Assembly (NCBI GenBank): GCA_964618075.1
Contig: CAZTZO010000021.1
Span: 1-24,889, forward strand
DNA from: CAYTMY01 sp964618075
Lineage (GTDB): Bacteria > Bacillota > Clostridia > Eubacteriales > Anaerofustaceae
DNA length: 24,889 nt
Reading direction: 5' to 3'
The notes below the pieces were generated by a model. The model was not told the DNA's origin. It saw nothing but the letters and a program-made list of their open reading frames with translations, and made no database searches. How positions within the stretch are numbered: the first letter of the stretch is position 1; the number at the start of each line of letters is the position of its first letter. A program made the position numbers and the translations under genes. Below are positions 6,353 through 14,344 of this stretch, piece by piece.

Positions 6353-7651
6353 ATGAAACAATCTGATAACACGGCGCAATTTAGCGAGGCAGCGCTGCAC
6401 TCTGTATTAAGTAATTCCTCTGATATGATATTCATAAAAAACAATAAGCTTGAATACCTTAACGCTTCCATACCCTTTTCCAAGCTTGTCGGTTTTCCTT
6501 CTCCGAGCGGGATAATGGGGAAAACAGATTTTGATTTATTTAACAATGAGCTTGCGGATAAGTACCGAAACGACGATAAAAATGTTATCGAAAGCGGAAA
6601 TTCGATAATAGACATGATAGAGCCGCTTCCCGAGTCCGATGGAGGCAAACGCTTTTCTTCTACGTCAAAATATCCGATAATCGATAAAGACAACAATATT
6701 ATCGGTTTATATGGGATAGGACGCGATATCACAGTAAATATTATGCTCGAAGAAGCAATGGAGAGAAGAGAGCAGACGAACAGCGTGTTTGCTGACGTTA
6801 TCGAGTTTGACTTGACGAAAAACGCCTTGATAAACGCCGAGGGAGGCTTTCTGAGTAAAGAATTAAATAAGCTGGGCAGTATATCCTTTGATAAAACAAC
6901 ACGCTTCATTGCCGAAAACTATATACATCCGTCGTACAAGGATGAGTTTATAGCGCACTTCGAGATTGCTTCGCTCGAAAAGGCATACAATCAAGGGGAA
7001 AAATTGCTTACCTTTATCACCTATATCAACCTTAACGAAGGTTATAAATGGGTTGAATATACTGACAGACTCTATTTTTCTCGTATAACCAACACGCTCA
7101 AGATGGTTTCTTATATCAAGGATATGAACGAGCATATCAAAAGCAGAGAGAACCTTAAAAGAATAGCTCGTACAGACGCTTTGACGGGACTTATGAACAG
7201 AAAAGCACTGATCGAGGAAATCAGTGAATGCCTTGAAAACAACGTCGCAAAAAAGACTCATGCGCTTTTCTTTATAGATCTCGACTGCTTTAAAAATGTT
7301 AACGATACTATGGGACATCCCTTTGGCGACAAGGTCTTAAAGTGTATGGCAGAGCGCATAGGTAAGGTGTTTAGCAATGAGGATATAATAGGAAGATTCG
7401 GCGGAGACGAATTTCTCGTTTTACTGCGTGACGTTACTTTAATTCAGGCAAGACAAAAAGCAATGACGGTATTACAGGCTCTGCCCTGTGAAATAGAGGA
7501 AAACGGCGTAAAAGTCTGTGTGACATGCAGTATAGGTATAGCTATGCACGTTGGGGGAGATAAATCCTTTGACGAATTGTATGCGCAGGCGGACAAAGCC
7601 ATGTACAATGCAAAGAAAACAGGTAAAAGCCGAATTTGCGTTTTTAAATAA
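6353..7651 (+). CDS. PAS domain diguanylate cyclase (GGDEF)
   Basis: This 432-residue soluble protein should make c-di-GMP from two GTP. An N-terminal PAS domain (about 12-130, ending in GLYGIGRDIT) is followed by a second, weaker sensory region (about 145-260) and then the GGDEF domain (about 268-432, beginning ARTDALTGLMNRKAL). The active site is intact: RFGGDEF with G350-F354, plus the metal/GTP elements FFIDLDCFKNVND. The allosteric inhibitory site RxxD, five residues upstream of GGDEF, reads SNED (341-344), so product inhibition through Arg is probably lost. There are no membrane segments, so it senses a cytoplasmic signal. The c-di-GMP riboswitch directly upstream implies feedback at the RNA level. 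CGGAGA about 14 nt upstream is a modest ribosome binding site. Confidence 0.93.
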   Translation: MKQSDNTAQFSEAALHSVLSNSSDMIFIKNNKLEYLNASIPFSKLVGFPSPSGIMGKTDFDLFNNELADKYRNDDKNVIESGNSIIDMIEPLPESDGGKRFSSTSKYPIIDKDNNIIGLYGIGRDITVNIMLEEAMERREQTNSVFADVIEFDLTKNALINAEGGFLSKELNKLGSISFDKTTRFIAENYIHPSYKDEFIAHFEIASLEKAYNQGEKLLTFITYINLNEGYKWVEYTDRLYFSRITNTLKMVSYIKDMNEHIKSRENLKRIARTDALTGLMNRKALIEEISECLENNVAKKTHALFFIDLDCFKNVNDTMGHPFGDKVLKCMAERIGKVFSNEDIIGRFGGDEFLVLLRDVTLIQARQKAMTVLQALPCEIEENGVKVCVTCSIGIAMHVGGDKSFDELYAQADKAMYNAKKTGKSRICVFK

Positions 7652-7686
7652 AAGATAATATAATAATTGATAAGCAGAGTTTTGAT

Positions 7687-8187
7687 ATGAAGGAATTTAT
7701 AAATAGCTTCAAACAAAAGCGTCCCGGAGCGTATCAGGCGATAAAATATGCGCTTATGGGTCTTATAGCAAGCGTTGTGGAGATAGTAAGCTTCTCGCTA
7801 TTCAATTACCTGATATTTGTCGGGCTTAAAGCGAAAACATTTTCATGGTTTATCTTCACATATACTCCTTCAAACGGCGGACTATGCTACTTTCTTTCCC
7901 TTGCGCTCTCCTTTATCGCAGCACAGAGCGTGAATTTTGTTGTGCAAAGAAAAATAACCTTTCATGCCGACAACAACACCGCCAAGAGTGCTATTATGTT
8001 TTGGATAATGATGTTAGCGGTATTCGTTTTGCAAATGTGGCTACCCGGAATACTTCGAGAGTCCTTTGCAAGCGCCATGGGAGAAAATACTGCGGAAATA
8101 GTTATTAAGATTATATGTATGTTTTTAGGCTTCGTGATAACCTATCCTCTCAATAAATACATCATAATGAAAAAGAAAAAAGTTTAG
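7687..8187 (+). CDS. GtrA-like family membrane protein
   Basis: This 166-residue protein has four predicted membrane segments (roughly 18-42, 62-86, 100-120 and 135-155) and the family pattern: IKYALMGLIASVVE near the N-terminus and SVNFVVQRKITF in the middle. GtrA-like proteins are small integral membrane proteins linked to transfer of sugars or undecaprenyl-phosphate-linked glycans for cell-surface polysaccharides or teichoic acid decoration. The gene starts 35 bp after the diguanylate cyclase stop and may share its transcript, which would place a surface glycan function under c-di-GMP control. The ribosome binding site is weak. After the stop, 8188-8270 is AT-rich and shows no feature I can name. 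Confidence 0.85.
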   Translation: MKEFINSFKQKRPGAYQAIKYALMGLIASVVEIVSFSLFNYLIFVGLKAKTFSWFIFTYTPSNGGLCYFLSLALSFIAAQSVNFVVQRKITFHADNNTAKSAIMFWIMMLAVFVLQMWLPGILRESFASAMGENTAEIVIKIICMFLGFVITYPLNKYIIMKKKKV

Positions 8188-8270
8188 CGCAGTAAACAAA
8201 AAAAGTTCATATTTTTTTAATGAGCAAGTTTTATCATACGCATAAATTTATCGGTAAAATAAATTTTATA

Positions 8271-8299
8271 TTGACAAACGCAGAATTATATATTAAAAT
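8271..8299 (+). promoter_or_regulatory. Promoter of the Trp T-box unit
   Basis: TTGACA (8271-8276), a 17-bp spacer and TAAAAT (8294-8299), just before the T-box Stem I. Confidence 0.75.
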
Positions 8300-8310
8300 T
8301 GCACAAACCG

Positions 8311-8570
8311 TTGAGGAAGAGTAAGTAATCTTTTTCTTTTCGCTTACAGAGAGCGGCCGTTTGCTGAGAGGTCGGGCGAAACCAAAAGAAGAATGGGCTT
8401 CTGAGGGCAAGCTGAAATTTAAGTAGGCGAGACGGGAGAGACGACCCGTTACAAACAGTCGGTATATGTTGGTATACTGTTAAGGTGGACGATAATATTC
8501 GTCAAGCCAGGTGGCACCGCAGGAGTTTTACTCTTGTCCCGGCATTATTAAGGGATGAGGGTATTTTTTT
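8311..8570 (+). promoter_or_regulatory. Tryptophan T-box leader with terminator
   Basis: Stem I begins with GAGGAAGAGTAAG (AGTA at 8320-8323) and returns with GAA at 8391-8393, followed by the specifier TGG (8394-8396) and the closing strand CTTCT. That is the exact loop-E geometry for a UGG (Trp) codon. The T-box core AGGTGGCACCGC is at 8509-8520. Its TGGC bulge pairs with a GCCA acceptor end, which fits tRNA-Trp (G73). The terminator pairs 8530-8540 with 8552-8562 over 11 bp (with G-U pairs), followed by a T run at 8564-8570. Uncharged tRNA-Trp should therefore switch on the downstream trpB gene. Confidence 0.93.
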
Positions 8571-8607
8571 ATGCCGAATTCCCAAACATTCGAAAGGAGG
8601 CATAAAA

Positions 8608-9978
8608 ATGCCAAAAGAAAACATTCCCTATAAGATTTATATCACAGAAGACGAGATGCCTAAGTATTGGTATGATATGCGCGGTGTAATGAAGAATAAA
8701 CCCTCACCGCTCATTGATCCTCAAAGTAAAAAGCCGGTGAGCGCGGAAATGCTCGGTACGGTTTTTTGCGACGAGCTTGTAAAGCAGGAGCTGAATGAAA
8801 CAGAAACAAAGATACCTATTCCCGGGGAAATACTTGACTTCTACAAGATGTACCGCCCGTCGCCCCTCGTAAGAGCATACTGTCTGGAAAAAAAGCTCAA
8901 CACGCCGGCAAAAATATATTATAAGTTCGAAGGCAACAATACGAGCGGTTCTCACAAGCTCAACTCCGCAATAGCGCAGGCATATTACGCAAAGAAGCAG
9001 GGTTTAAAGGGCGTTACCACAGAAACAGGAGCAGGACAGTGGGGCACAGCTCTTTCAATGGCATGTTCATATTTGGGGCTTGACTGCAAGGTGTTTATGG
9101 TAAAGGTGTCTTATGAGCAAAAGCCCTTCAGAAGAGAGGTCATGCGCACATACGGAGCCAGCGTTACGCCCTCACCCTCTATGAGTACAAAAATAGGACA
9201 GAAAATACTTGCCGAGCATCCCAATACCACAGGAAGTCTTGGGTGCGCTATATCCGAGGCGGTTGAAAGCGCAGTCGGAAGCGAGGGCTACAGGTATGTT
9301 CTGGGCAGCGTGTTAAATCAGGTTGTGCTGCATCAATCCATAGTAGGGCTCGAAACCAAAACGGCTCTTGAAAAATATGATATAAAGCCCGATATGATCA
9401 TAGGCTGTGCCGGAGGCGGAAGCAACCTTGGAGGTCTTATCGCTCCATTTATAAAGGATAAAATAGACGGCGTTGCAAACTACAAAATAATAGCGGTGGA
9501 GCCTGCTTCATGCCCAAGCCTGACAAGAGGCACCTTCGCTTATGATTACTGCGACACCGGAATGGTTTGTCCCTTAGCTAAAATGTATACTCTAGGCAGC
9601 GGCTTTATCCCTTCTGCCAATCATGCCGGAGGCTTAAGATATCACGCAATGAGTCCTATAATATCGCAGCTATACCATGATAGGCTTATAGAAGCAAGAA
9701 GCGTGGAGCAAACTGAAGTCTTTAAAGCGGCGGAATATTTTGCAAGGGTTGAGGGCATACTACCCGCACCTGAAAGCAGCCACGCAATAAAGGTAGCTAT
9801 GGACGAAGCCGTAAAGTGCAGGGAAACAAACGAAGAGAAAACCATAGTTTTCGGTTTGACGGGCACGGGTTATTTCGATATGACTGCATATGAAAAATAC
9901 AACAACGGTGAAATGAGCGACAATATACCTACCGACGACGACATATTAAAAGGGCTTGAGGGCTTGCCTGTAGTATAA
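8608..9978 (+). CDS. trpB: TrpB-like (TrpB2) tryptophan synthase beta chain
   Basis: This 456-residue PLP enzyme condenses indole with serine to give tryptophan. Family marks are the PLP lysine in SGSHKLNSA (K117), the substrate loop TETGAGQWGTALS, the phosphate cradle GCAGGGSNLGG and the C-terminal GLTGTGYFD. Length (about 450 rather than about 400) and features such as YRPSPLVRAYCLEK place it in the TrpB2 group, which often occurs without trpA and may salvage free indole. No trpA or other trp gene is beside it. The start is ATG 8608 with AAAGGAGG at 8593-8600. A longer frame opening from a GTG at 8485 lies inside the T-box and is not used. A terminator follows 23 bp after the stop. Confidence 0.93.
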   Translation: MPKENIPYKIYITEDEMPKYWYDMRGVMKNKPSPLIDPQSKKPVSAEMLGTVFCDELVKQELNETETKIPIPGEILDFYKMYRPSPLVRAYCLEKKLNTPAKIYYKFEGNNTSGSHKLNSAIAQAYYAKKQGLKGVTTETGAGQWGTALSMACSYLGLDCKVFMVKVSYEQKPFRREVMRTYGASVTPSPSMSTKIGQKILAEHPNTTGSLGCAISEAVESAVGSEGYRYVLGSVLNQVVLHQSIVGLETKTALEKYDIKPDMIIGCAGGGSNLGGLIAPFIKDKIDGVANYKIIAVEPASCPSLTRGTFAYDYCDTGMVCPLAKMYTLGSGFIPSANHAGGLRYHAMSPIISQLYHDRLIEARSVEQTEVFKAAEYFARVEGILPAPESSHAIKVAMDEAVKCRETNEEKTIVFGLTGTGYFDMTAYEKYNNGEMSDNIPTDDDILKGLEGLPVV

Positions 9979-10000
9979 AGCATACAAGCGATTAAATAAA

Positions 10001-10038
10001 GAAGGTGCAGCGTTATTAAAAATACTGCGCCTTCTTTT
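10001..10038 (+). terminator. Terminator after trpB, probably bidirectional
   Basis: GAAGGTGCAG (10001-10010) pairs with CTGCGCCTTC (10025-10034), with TTTT downstream. On the other strand the hairpin is followed by TTTATTTAAT, so it can also end the convergent MFS operon. Confidence 0.85.
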
Positions 10039-10076
10039 AATAGTCTATTCTACATGGGAATATCGTTATGACGTAT

Positions 10077-11270
10077 CTATTTAAAGCTTTTACTTTTGAT
10101 AATAAACACCGAGCCCAGGCTTATAAGAAACGCCGCACAGATAACAAATAAAAGCCGGATATCTGTCGTGTCCGCAAGTGGCCCGAATATACACATTGAA
10201 ATAGGAGAGGCAGCAGCGCCGATAAGAGCTACAAGGCTGAATACCCTCCCGAGAATATCACCCTTAACATTCTCCTGTAAAAAAACTGTTAGGGTGGTGT
10301 TGCTCAGCGGTAAAGACAGCCCTATTGAAAAGGATAGTACATAATAAATATATACGTTGGGAGCTATCGGCAAAAGAAGAGTAAACGCTCCAAACAAAAG
10401 CGCTCCGTAGCCGAGCGTAAGAGCGCGGTTTTTAAAGCCTCCCCACTTTGAGAGCGCAAGCCCTCCCAGTACTGCTCCGGCGCTGTAGGTCATTTCCTGT
10501 ACGGTGAGCATCCAAACCTCGCTCCCGAAGACGCGCGATATATAGATAGGAGAAAGAAAGGTTATGGGAGTTAAAAATATGCAATACAATGCGTAGTATA
10601 TAAAAAACCAGATAATTAACGGACTTTTGGCTACATAGCTTACGCCCTGTTTAATGTCAGATAAATATCCGCCGCTTTTCTTTTCATTCACTCTTTCGTG
10701 GTCGGGTATATGTATAAAAACAAGCGCGAGCACAGCTACACCGGCAGTTAGAACATCCACAAAGAAGACGCCGACAATATCAAGAGCGCTTAAAAGCAGC
10801 CCTCCGAGTGCGGGAGAGAGCATATAGATAAGCGAATTCATGCTGCCGTTTATTCCGCCAACCTTCATAAGCTTATCCTTTGGCACTATCTGAGGCAGAA
10901 CCGCGCTGACCGCAGGCGACTGGATACCTCCACCACACGAGCGTATGAAAGCGGCTGTGAGCAAAAGCCAAGTAGGCTTGTAACCGTTTAGAAAAACAAT
11001 AGCAAGTACAAGCGTTACCACGGCTATTGTGGAATCAGCAGCTATTATTATGGTTTTTCTGTTAAAACGATCAGCCAGAACTCCGGCGAAGGGAGAAATA
11101 AATACATGCGGCAAAAATCCGGCAAGCACATACAAGCTCATTACTGCGCCGCTCTTCGTATCGAGAACTATATACCACATTATAGCGTATTGCACCATAG
11201 AGGAGCCGAGCATTGAAATACACTGTCCCGACAGGAATAAAGAAGCCTTTAATACCCAATTTTCTTTCAT
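10077..11270 (-). CDS. MFS transporter, Mef/EntS-like efflux type
   Basis: This 397-residue integral membrane protein has about 12 hydrophobic segments. The loop between segments 2 and 3 carries the major facilitator motif GVLADRFNRKTI (near residue 62). The N-terminal sequence SGQCISMLGSSMVQYAIMWYI resembles the MFS group containing macrolide exporters (MefA) and the enterobactin exporter EntS. It is most likely a proton-driven exporter of a drug or small metabolite, with the substrate unknown. Its ATG overlaps the stop of the upstream DUF2284 gene by 4 bp (ATGA), so translation is coupled and the two may work together. Only a weak GCAGGG site precedes the start. It ends at the shared terminator. 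Confidence 0.88.
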   Translation of the reverse strand: MKENWVLKASLFLSGQCISMLGSSMVQYAIMWYIVLDTKSGAVMSLYVLAGFLPHVFISPFAGVLADRFNRKTIIIAADSTIAVVTLVLAIVFLNGYKPTWLLLTAAFIRSCGGGIQSPAVSAVLPQIVPKDKLMKVGGINGSMNSLIYMLSPALGGLLLSALDIVGVFFVDVLTAGVAVLALVFIHIPDHERVNEKKSGGYLSDIKQGVSYVAKSPLIIWFFIYYALYCIFLTPITFLSPIYISRVFGSEVWMLTVQEMTYSAGAVLGGLALSKWGGFKNRALTLGYGALLFGAFTLLLPIAPNVYIYYVLSFSIGLSLPLSNTTLTVFLQENVKGDILGRVFSLVALIGAAASPISMCIFGPLADTTDIRLLFVICAAFLISLGSVFIIKSKSFK

Positions 11271-11818
11271 TTCAAAAGCCCTGCGACAAGAGTGAGGTAT
11301 TCGGGCAATATACCGTCACAAGCCCATTTCAGTTCGATACCAAGCAGCTTATGAGCTGTTTTCTCAACGTCCCCTCCCAAGGATTCTATTGAGTAACGAA
11401 TTTTATCGGGATGCCTGCACGGTTTTGAACTTAGTTTATTACAGCCCTCGAAACAAAATATACAGCTTCCGGCAAACAAGGCTCTTGAAGACGGCTGTTC
11501 TTTTTCCATGATTAAAAGCTCGCTGTTAAACCTTTTTAACTCCGTAAGATTAATTTGTGCAATTATTTTATCAGACTCTTCCTTGTCGTAAACTTTTTTT
11601 CTTACTTCTTTATCAAAGAAAAACTGTCTTCCTATTATATGCAATTCAGAAAAGTTCCGCCAATACTCGTATACGTCAAAATCGTAAGGCGGGCAGGAGT
11701 ATTTATTGTTGTAATTAGGGCATTTTTGACAGTATTTTATAAACTTCTCAGCGTTGACATATTCTTTAAGGTAATCTTCTACCGCTATGTCGTTTTCTGT
11801 TGTTACGGTTTTGTACAT
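11267..11818 (-). CDS. DUF2284 family predicted metal-binding protein
   Basis: This 183-residue cytoplasmic protein is rich in cysteine. It has YCQKCPNYNNKYSCPPYDFD near the N-terminus (C30, C33, C42) and a second cluster GSCIFCFEGCNKLSSKPCRHP near residues 117-137. This pattern of CPPY plus a later CxxCxxxC set is what I know as the DUF2284 (predicted metal-binding) family, of unestablished function; an iron-sulfur or zinc site is likely. The start is supported by AAGGAG seven bases upstream. It is the first gene of a two-gene operon with the MFS transporter. Confidence 0.8.
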   Translation of the reverse strand: MYKTVTTENDIAVEDYLKEYVNAEKFIKYCQKCPNYNNKYSCPPYDFDVYEYWRNFSELHIIGRQFFFDKEVRKKVYDKEESDKIIAQINLTELKRFNSELLIMEKEQPSSRALFAGSCIFCFEGCNKLSSKPCRHPDKIRYSIESLGGDVEKTAHKLLGIELKWACDGILPEYLTLVAGLLK

Positions 11819-11916
11819 AAATGCTCCTTAAAGTTTTTTTTCTTTTCGATATGATATCACATGCTTATGTTTTTGCAAGAGAGAAAGCTTGTTTTGTGAG
11901 TATGAATAAAACAAAA

Positions 11917-11953
11917 AGCGTTTTTTTCATCATGTGAACAAACGCTTTTAAAA
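11917..11953 (-). terminator. Terminator of the ABC transporter/FmdE operon
   Basis: On the minus strand AAAAGCGTTT pairs with AAACGCTTTT across a loop of about 16 nt and is followed by a T-rich tract. It lies 25 bp after the FmdE stop codon. Confidence 0.75.
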
Positions 11954-11977
11954 TTGTTTTATGTTGTTTTTTATCTC

Positions 11978-12517
11978 TTATACGTCGAAACGGTTGTATT
12001 TTTTATAGCAGTCGATACAGAGCTTTTTATCACCGGCAAGACGTATCCAGTTCTCCCCGGTCGTTTCCCCGCATTCGTCGCAGTCGTAAGATTCGAAAAT
12101 ACGCGCTTCTTCCGGCAGCTTAATATTAACGTCCTTTACGTCGAACATTTTATCGCCATTAAGGCTTTGATAATACGAAAAGGATTCCTCTCGCGTCATA
12201 TTCTCGGGTCTTTTCTTAAGCACAAGGCGCACGGACTTACCGTTTTTGCGGTTGTAAAACGAAAATGCCTGTTTGCCTGTTATGTGAAAAAGCAAATTTC
12301 CTTTCCCGATGCTGCAACCCATTAACGCTTGTATTGCGTCTACTCCGCAGGCATCGTTTTCGGCTATACAAACAATCTGCTCGTCGCTTTTAGGCGACAG
12401 TTCTTTTATATCTAAAAGCTCAGAGGCATACAAAACCGCCTTATAACCGATAGTCAAGCCTCCGCATTCGTGACCGTGAAACTCCACGCATTTTTCCCAT
12501 AATGCTTTATTATCCAT
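11978..12517 (-). CDS. FmdE family protein with C-terminal zinc ribbon
   Basis: This 179-residue protein has the FmdE (formylmethanofuran dehydrogenase subunit E-like) N-terminal motif CVEFHGHECGGLTIGYKA (C10, H14, H16, C18), followed by the family's ENDACGVDAIQALMGCSIGKGN block. The C-terminal part has two Cys pairs (CDECGE and CIDC, about residues 147-170) typical of a zinc ribbon. FmdE proteins are thought to handle metals such as molybdenum or tungsten, or act as metallochaperones, and are common outside methanogens with unknown roles. AAGGAG precedes the ATG. It starts 16 bp after the ABC ATPase stop, so it is the last gene of the transporter operon. That position suggests a role with the imported metal or metal complex. 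Confidence 0.87.
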   Translation of the reverse strand: MDNKALWEKCVEFHGHECGGLTIGYKAVLYASELLDIKELSPKSDEQIVCIAENDACGVDAIQALMGCSIGKGNLLFHITGKQAFSFYNRKNGKSVRLVLKKRPENMTREESFSYYQSLNGDKMFDVKDVNIKLPEEARIFESYDCDECGETTGENWIRLAGDKKLCIDCYKKYNRFDV

Positions 12518-12533
12518 GTTTTAAACTCCTTTT

Positions 12534-13292
12534 TTAATTTTCCACCAATACCGTATAATGACCTTCTACTTTAACGATTTTAGCGTTTACGCCGTAAACC
12601 TCCTTAAGCGCTGTCGAATCCATCACGCTTATATCTCCGCAGCGGTATATCTCGCCCTGACGCATGAGCAGGAATTTATCGCAAAATCTTAACGCCAGAT
12701 TTATGTCGTGTATCACCATTATCGCCGTGATATTGTCATTATGACATATTTCACTTATAAGGCGCAAGACCTGATATTGATTGCTTATGTCCAGACTGCT
12801 CGTAGGCTCGTCTAATAAAAGCACCTTAGGCTGCTGAGCCAAGGCTCTTGCAAGCATTACCTTTTGTCTTTCTCCGCCGCTCAGCTCGCTTAAAAAGCGG
12901 CCCTGTATATCTCCCACGATATCTAATCGCTTCATGACGCTGTGGACTATTTCATGGTCTTCTTCACTAAAATCCCACTTCATATACGGTCTTCGTCCCA
13001 GCATAACGACGTCATGCACTGTCAACTGAGTGTCGGGAACGCTTTGTGAAACGAAGGCTATATGCTTTGCCACTTCTCTTTGAGGCATTGTAAGTATTTC
13101 TTCATCGTTTAATTTTATACTGCCCGTTTTTGGCGACAGGATACGGTTAAAGCATTTGAGCAGCGTGCTCTTGCCGACCCCGTTGTTGCCGAGTATCGCA
13201 AGGAAATCTCCGTCATTAAGATCAAAAGCAATGTTCTTTATCGTATCATCGTAACCGCGGTAGTGATAAGAAATATTTTTTATACTTATCAT
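12534..13292 (-). CDS. ABC transporter ATP-binding protein (FecE/BtuD family)
   Basis: This 252-residue ATPase is for import of an iron-siderophore, heme or cobalamin type substrate. Walker A is GNNGVGKST (35-43), the signature LSGGERQKVMLARAL begins at 137, Walker B is VLLLDEPTSSLD (157-168) with catalytic E162, and the switch His is in VIHDIN. It overlaps the permease stop by 4 bp, showing tight coupling. The FecCD partner defines it as the ATPase of a type II importer. No substrate specificity can be read from the ATPase. Confidence 0.93.
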   Translation of the reverse strand: MISIKNISYHYRGYDDTIKNIAFDLNDGDFLAILGNNGVGKSTLLKCFNRILSPKTGSIKLNDEEILTMPQREVAKHIAFVSQSVPDTQLTVHDVVMLGRRPYMKWDFSEEDHEIVHSVMKRLDIVGDIQGRFLSELSGGERQKVMLARALAQQPKVLLLDEPTSSLDISNQYQVLRLISEICHNDNITAIMVIHDINLALRFCDKFLLMRQGEIYRCGDISVMDSTALKEVYGVNAKIVKVEGHYTVLVEN

Positions 13293-14344
13293 TTTCTTTT
13301 ACCGCCCTTAAATAAAAGGTACAAGAACAACGGGCCTCCCAAAAATGAAGTAATTGCGCCGATAGGAAGTATTATTGGGCTTACGACCACTCTGGCGAAC
13401 AAATCCCCTAAAAGCAGGATAGTCGCACCCGTAATTACAGAGCCGGGGATAAGATAAACGTGGTTGTTTCCAACTACCATTCTGACTATATGTGCAGCGA
13501 CTAAGCCTATGAAGTTGATAAGACCTACATTTGAGACAATAACTGAGCAGGCTATACAGCATACAAGCATATTTGTTACGGTCATTCTGCGGACGTTTAT
13601 TCCTAAGCTCACTGCCGTTTCGCTGCCACTTAAAAGGGCGTTGTAATCCCAGCGATGCATAAAGCAGTATATTATCAATACACCCACCACTACACCCATT
13701 ACTCTTATATCCTTCCAGCCTGTGCTGCCTAAATCTCCGAATGTCCAGTAAACAAGGCTTGCCAGCTGAACCTCGTTGGCAAAGTATTGAATAAGAGTCG
13801 TTGCTCCGGTAAACATTGCGCTTATTGCAACCCCCGAAAGCACTATTCCCTCGGGTGAAATGTTTCTTAAGCGTGAGAGTCCCAGTATCAGCAATGCAAC
13901 CGCTATTGAGCCTATAAAAGCGCATAGCTCAACGCCCAAGCCTATACCGTTAGCTAAGCCCAATACTATAATAGCCACTGCTGCACCGAAGCTTGCACCC
14001 TGAGATACGCCTAAGGTAGATGCGGAGGCAAGCGGATTTTTAAGCACTGCCTGTAAAATGCAGCCGGTAAGCCCAAGTCCTGCTCCTGCTATAAGAGCGG
14101 TACAGATGCGCGGAAGTCTGTTGTTTTGAACTATTAGATTTATTTTTGCGTCTTCAGACAGTCCGAATATACCCTTTATCAATTCCTTTAAGGGCGTTGT
14201 ATAAGAGCCTGCACGAAGTGAAAGCAGTATAGATGCAATCAAAACGACCGACATTATAACCAAAAAAGTTATGCTTTTGGCTTGATTCTTTTGGTATACG
14301 GTTTTGGTAGCTTTATTTTCCGAGCGTGATTTGGCAAAATTCAT
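13289..14344 (-). CDS. FecCD family ABC transporter permease
   Basis: This 351-residue permease has about nine to ten membrane segments and family marks LRLPRICTALIAGAGLGLTGCILQ-like near residues 80-100 (here NRLPRICTALIAGAGLGL), NPLASASTLGVSQGA, VGLINFIGLVAAHIVRM and the C-terminal PIGAITSFLGGPLFLYLL. It forms the membrane channel for the siderophore/heme/cobalamin class. The ATG at 14344 lies 32 bp inside the end of the binding protein gene but is preceded by AAAGGGAG, so I keep this start. It overlaps the ATPase gene by 4 bp. Confidence 0.93.
   Translation of the reverse strand: MNFAKSRSENKATKTVYQKNQAKSITFLVIMSVVLIASILLSLRAGSYTTPLKELIKGIFGLSEDAKINLIVQNNRLPRICTALIAGAGLGLTGCILQAVLKNPLASASTLGVSQGASFGAAVAIIVLGLANGIGLGVELCAFIGSIAVALLILGLSRLRNISPEGIVLSGVAISAMFTGATTLIQYFANEVQLASLVYWTFGDLGSTGWKDIRVMGVVVGVLIIYCFMHRWDYNALLSGSETAVSLGINVRRMTVTNMLVCCIACSVIVSNVGLINFIGLVAAHIVRMVVGNNHVYLIPGSVITGATILLLGDLFARVVVSPIILPIGAITSFLGGPLFLYLLFKGGKRK

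Noticed and set aside
8485..8607. N-terminal extension of TrpB from a GTG
   Set aside because: It overlaps the T-box antiterminator and terminator. ATG 8608 has a perfect AAAGGAGG.
13308..13925. Minus-strand open frame of 205 codons
   Set aside because: It is a shifted frame inside the FecCD permease gene, with no start signals and an unnatural composition.
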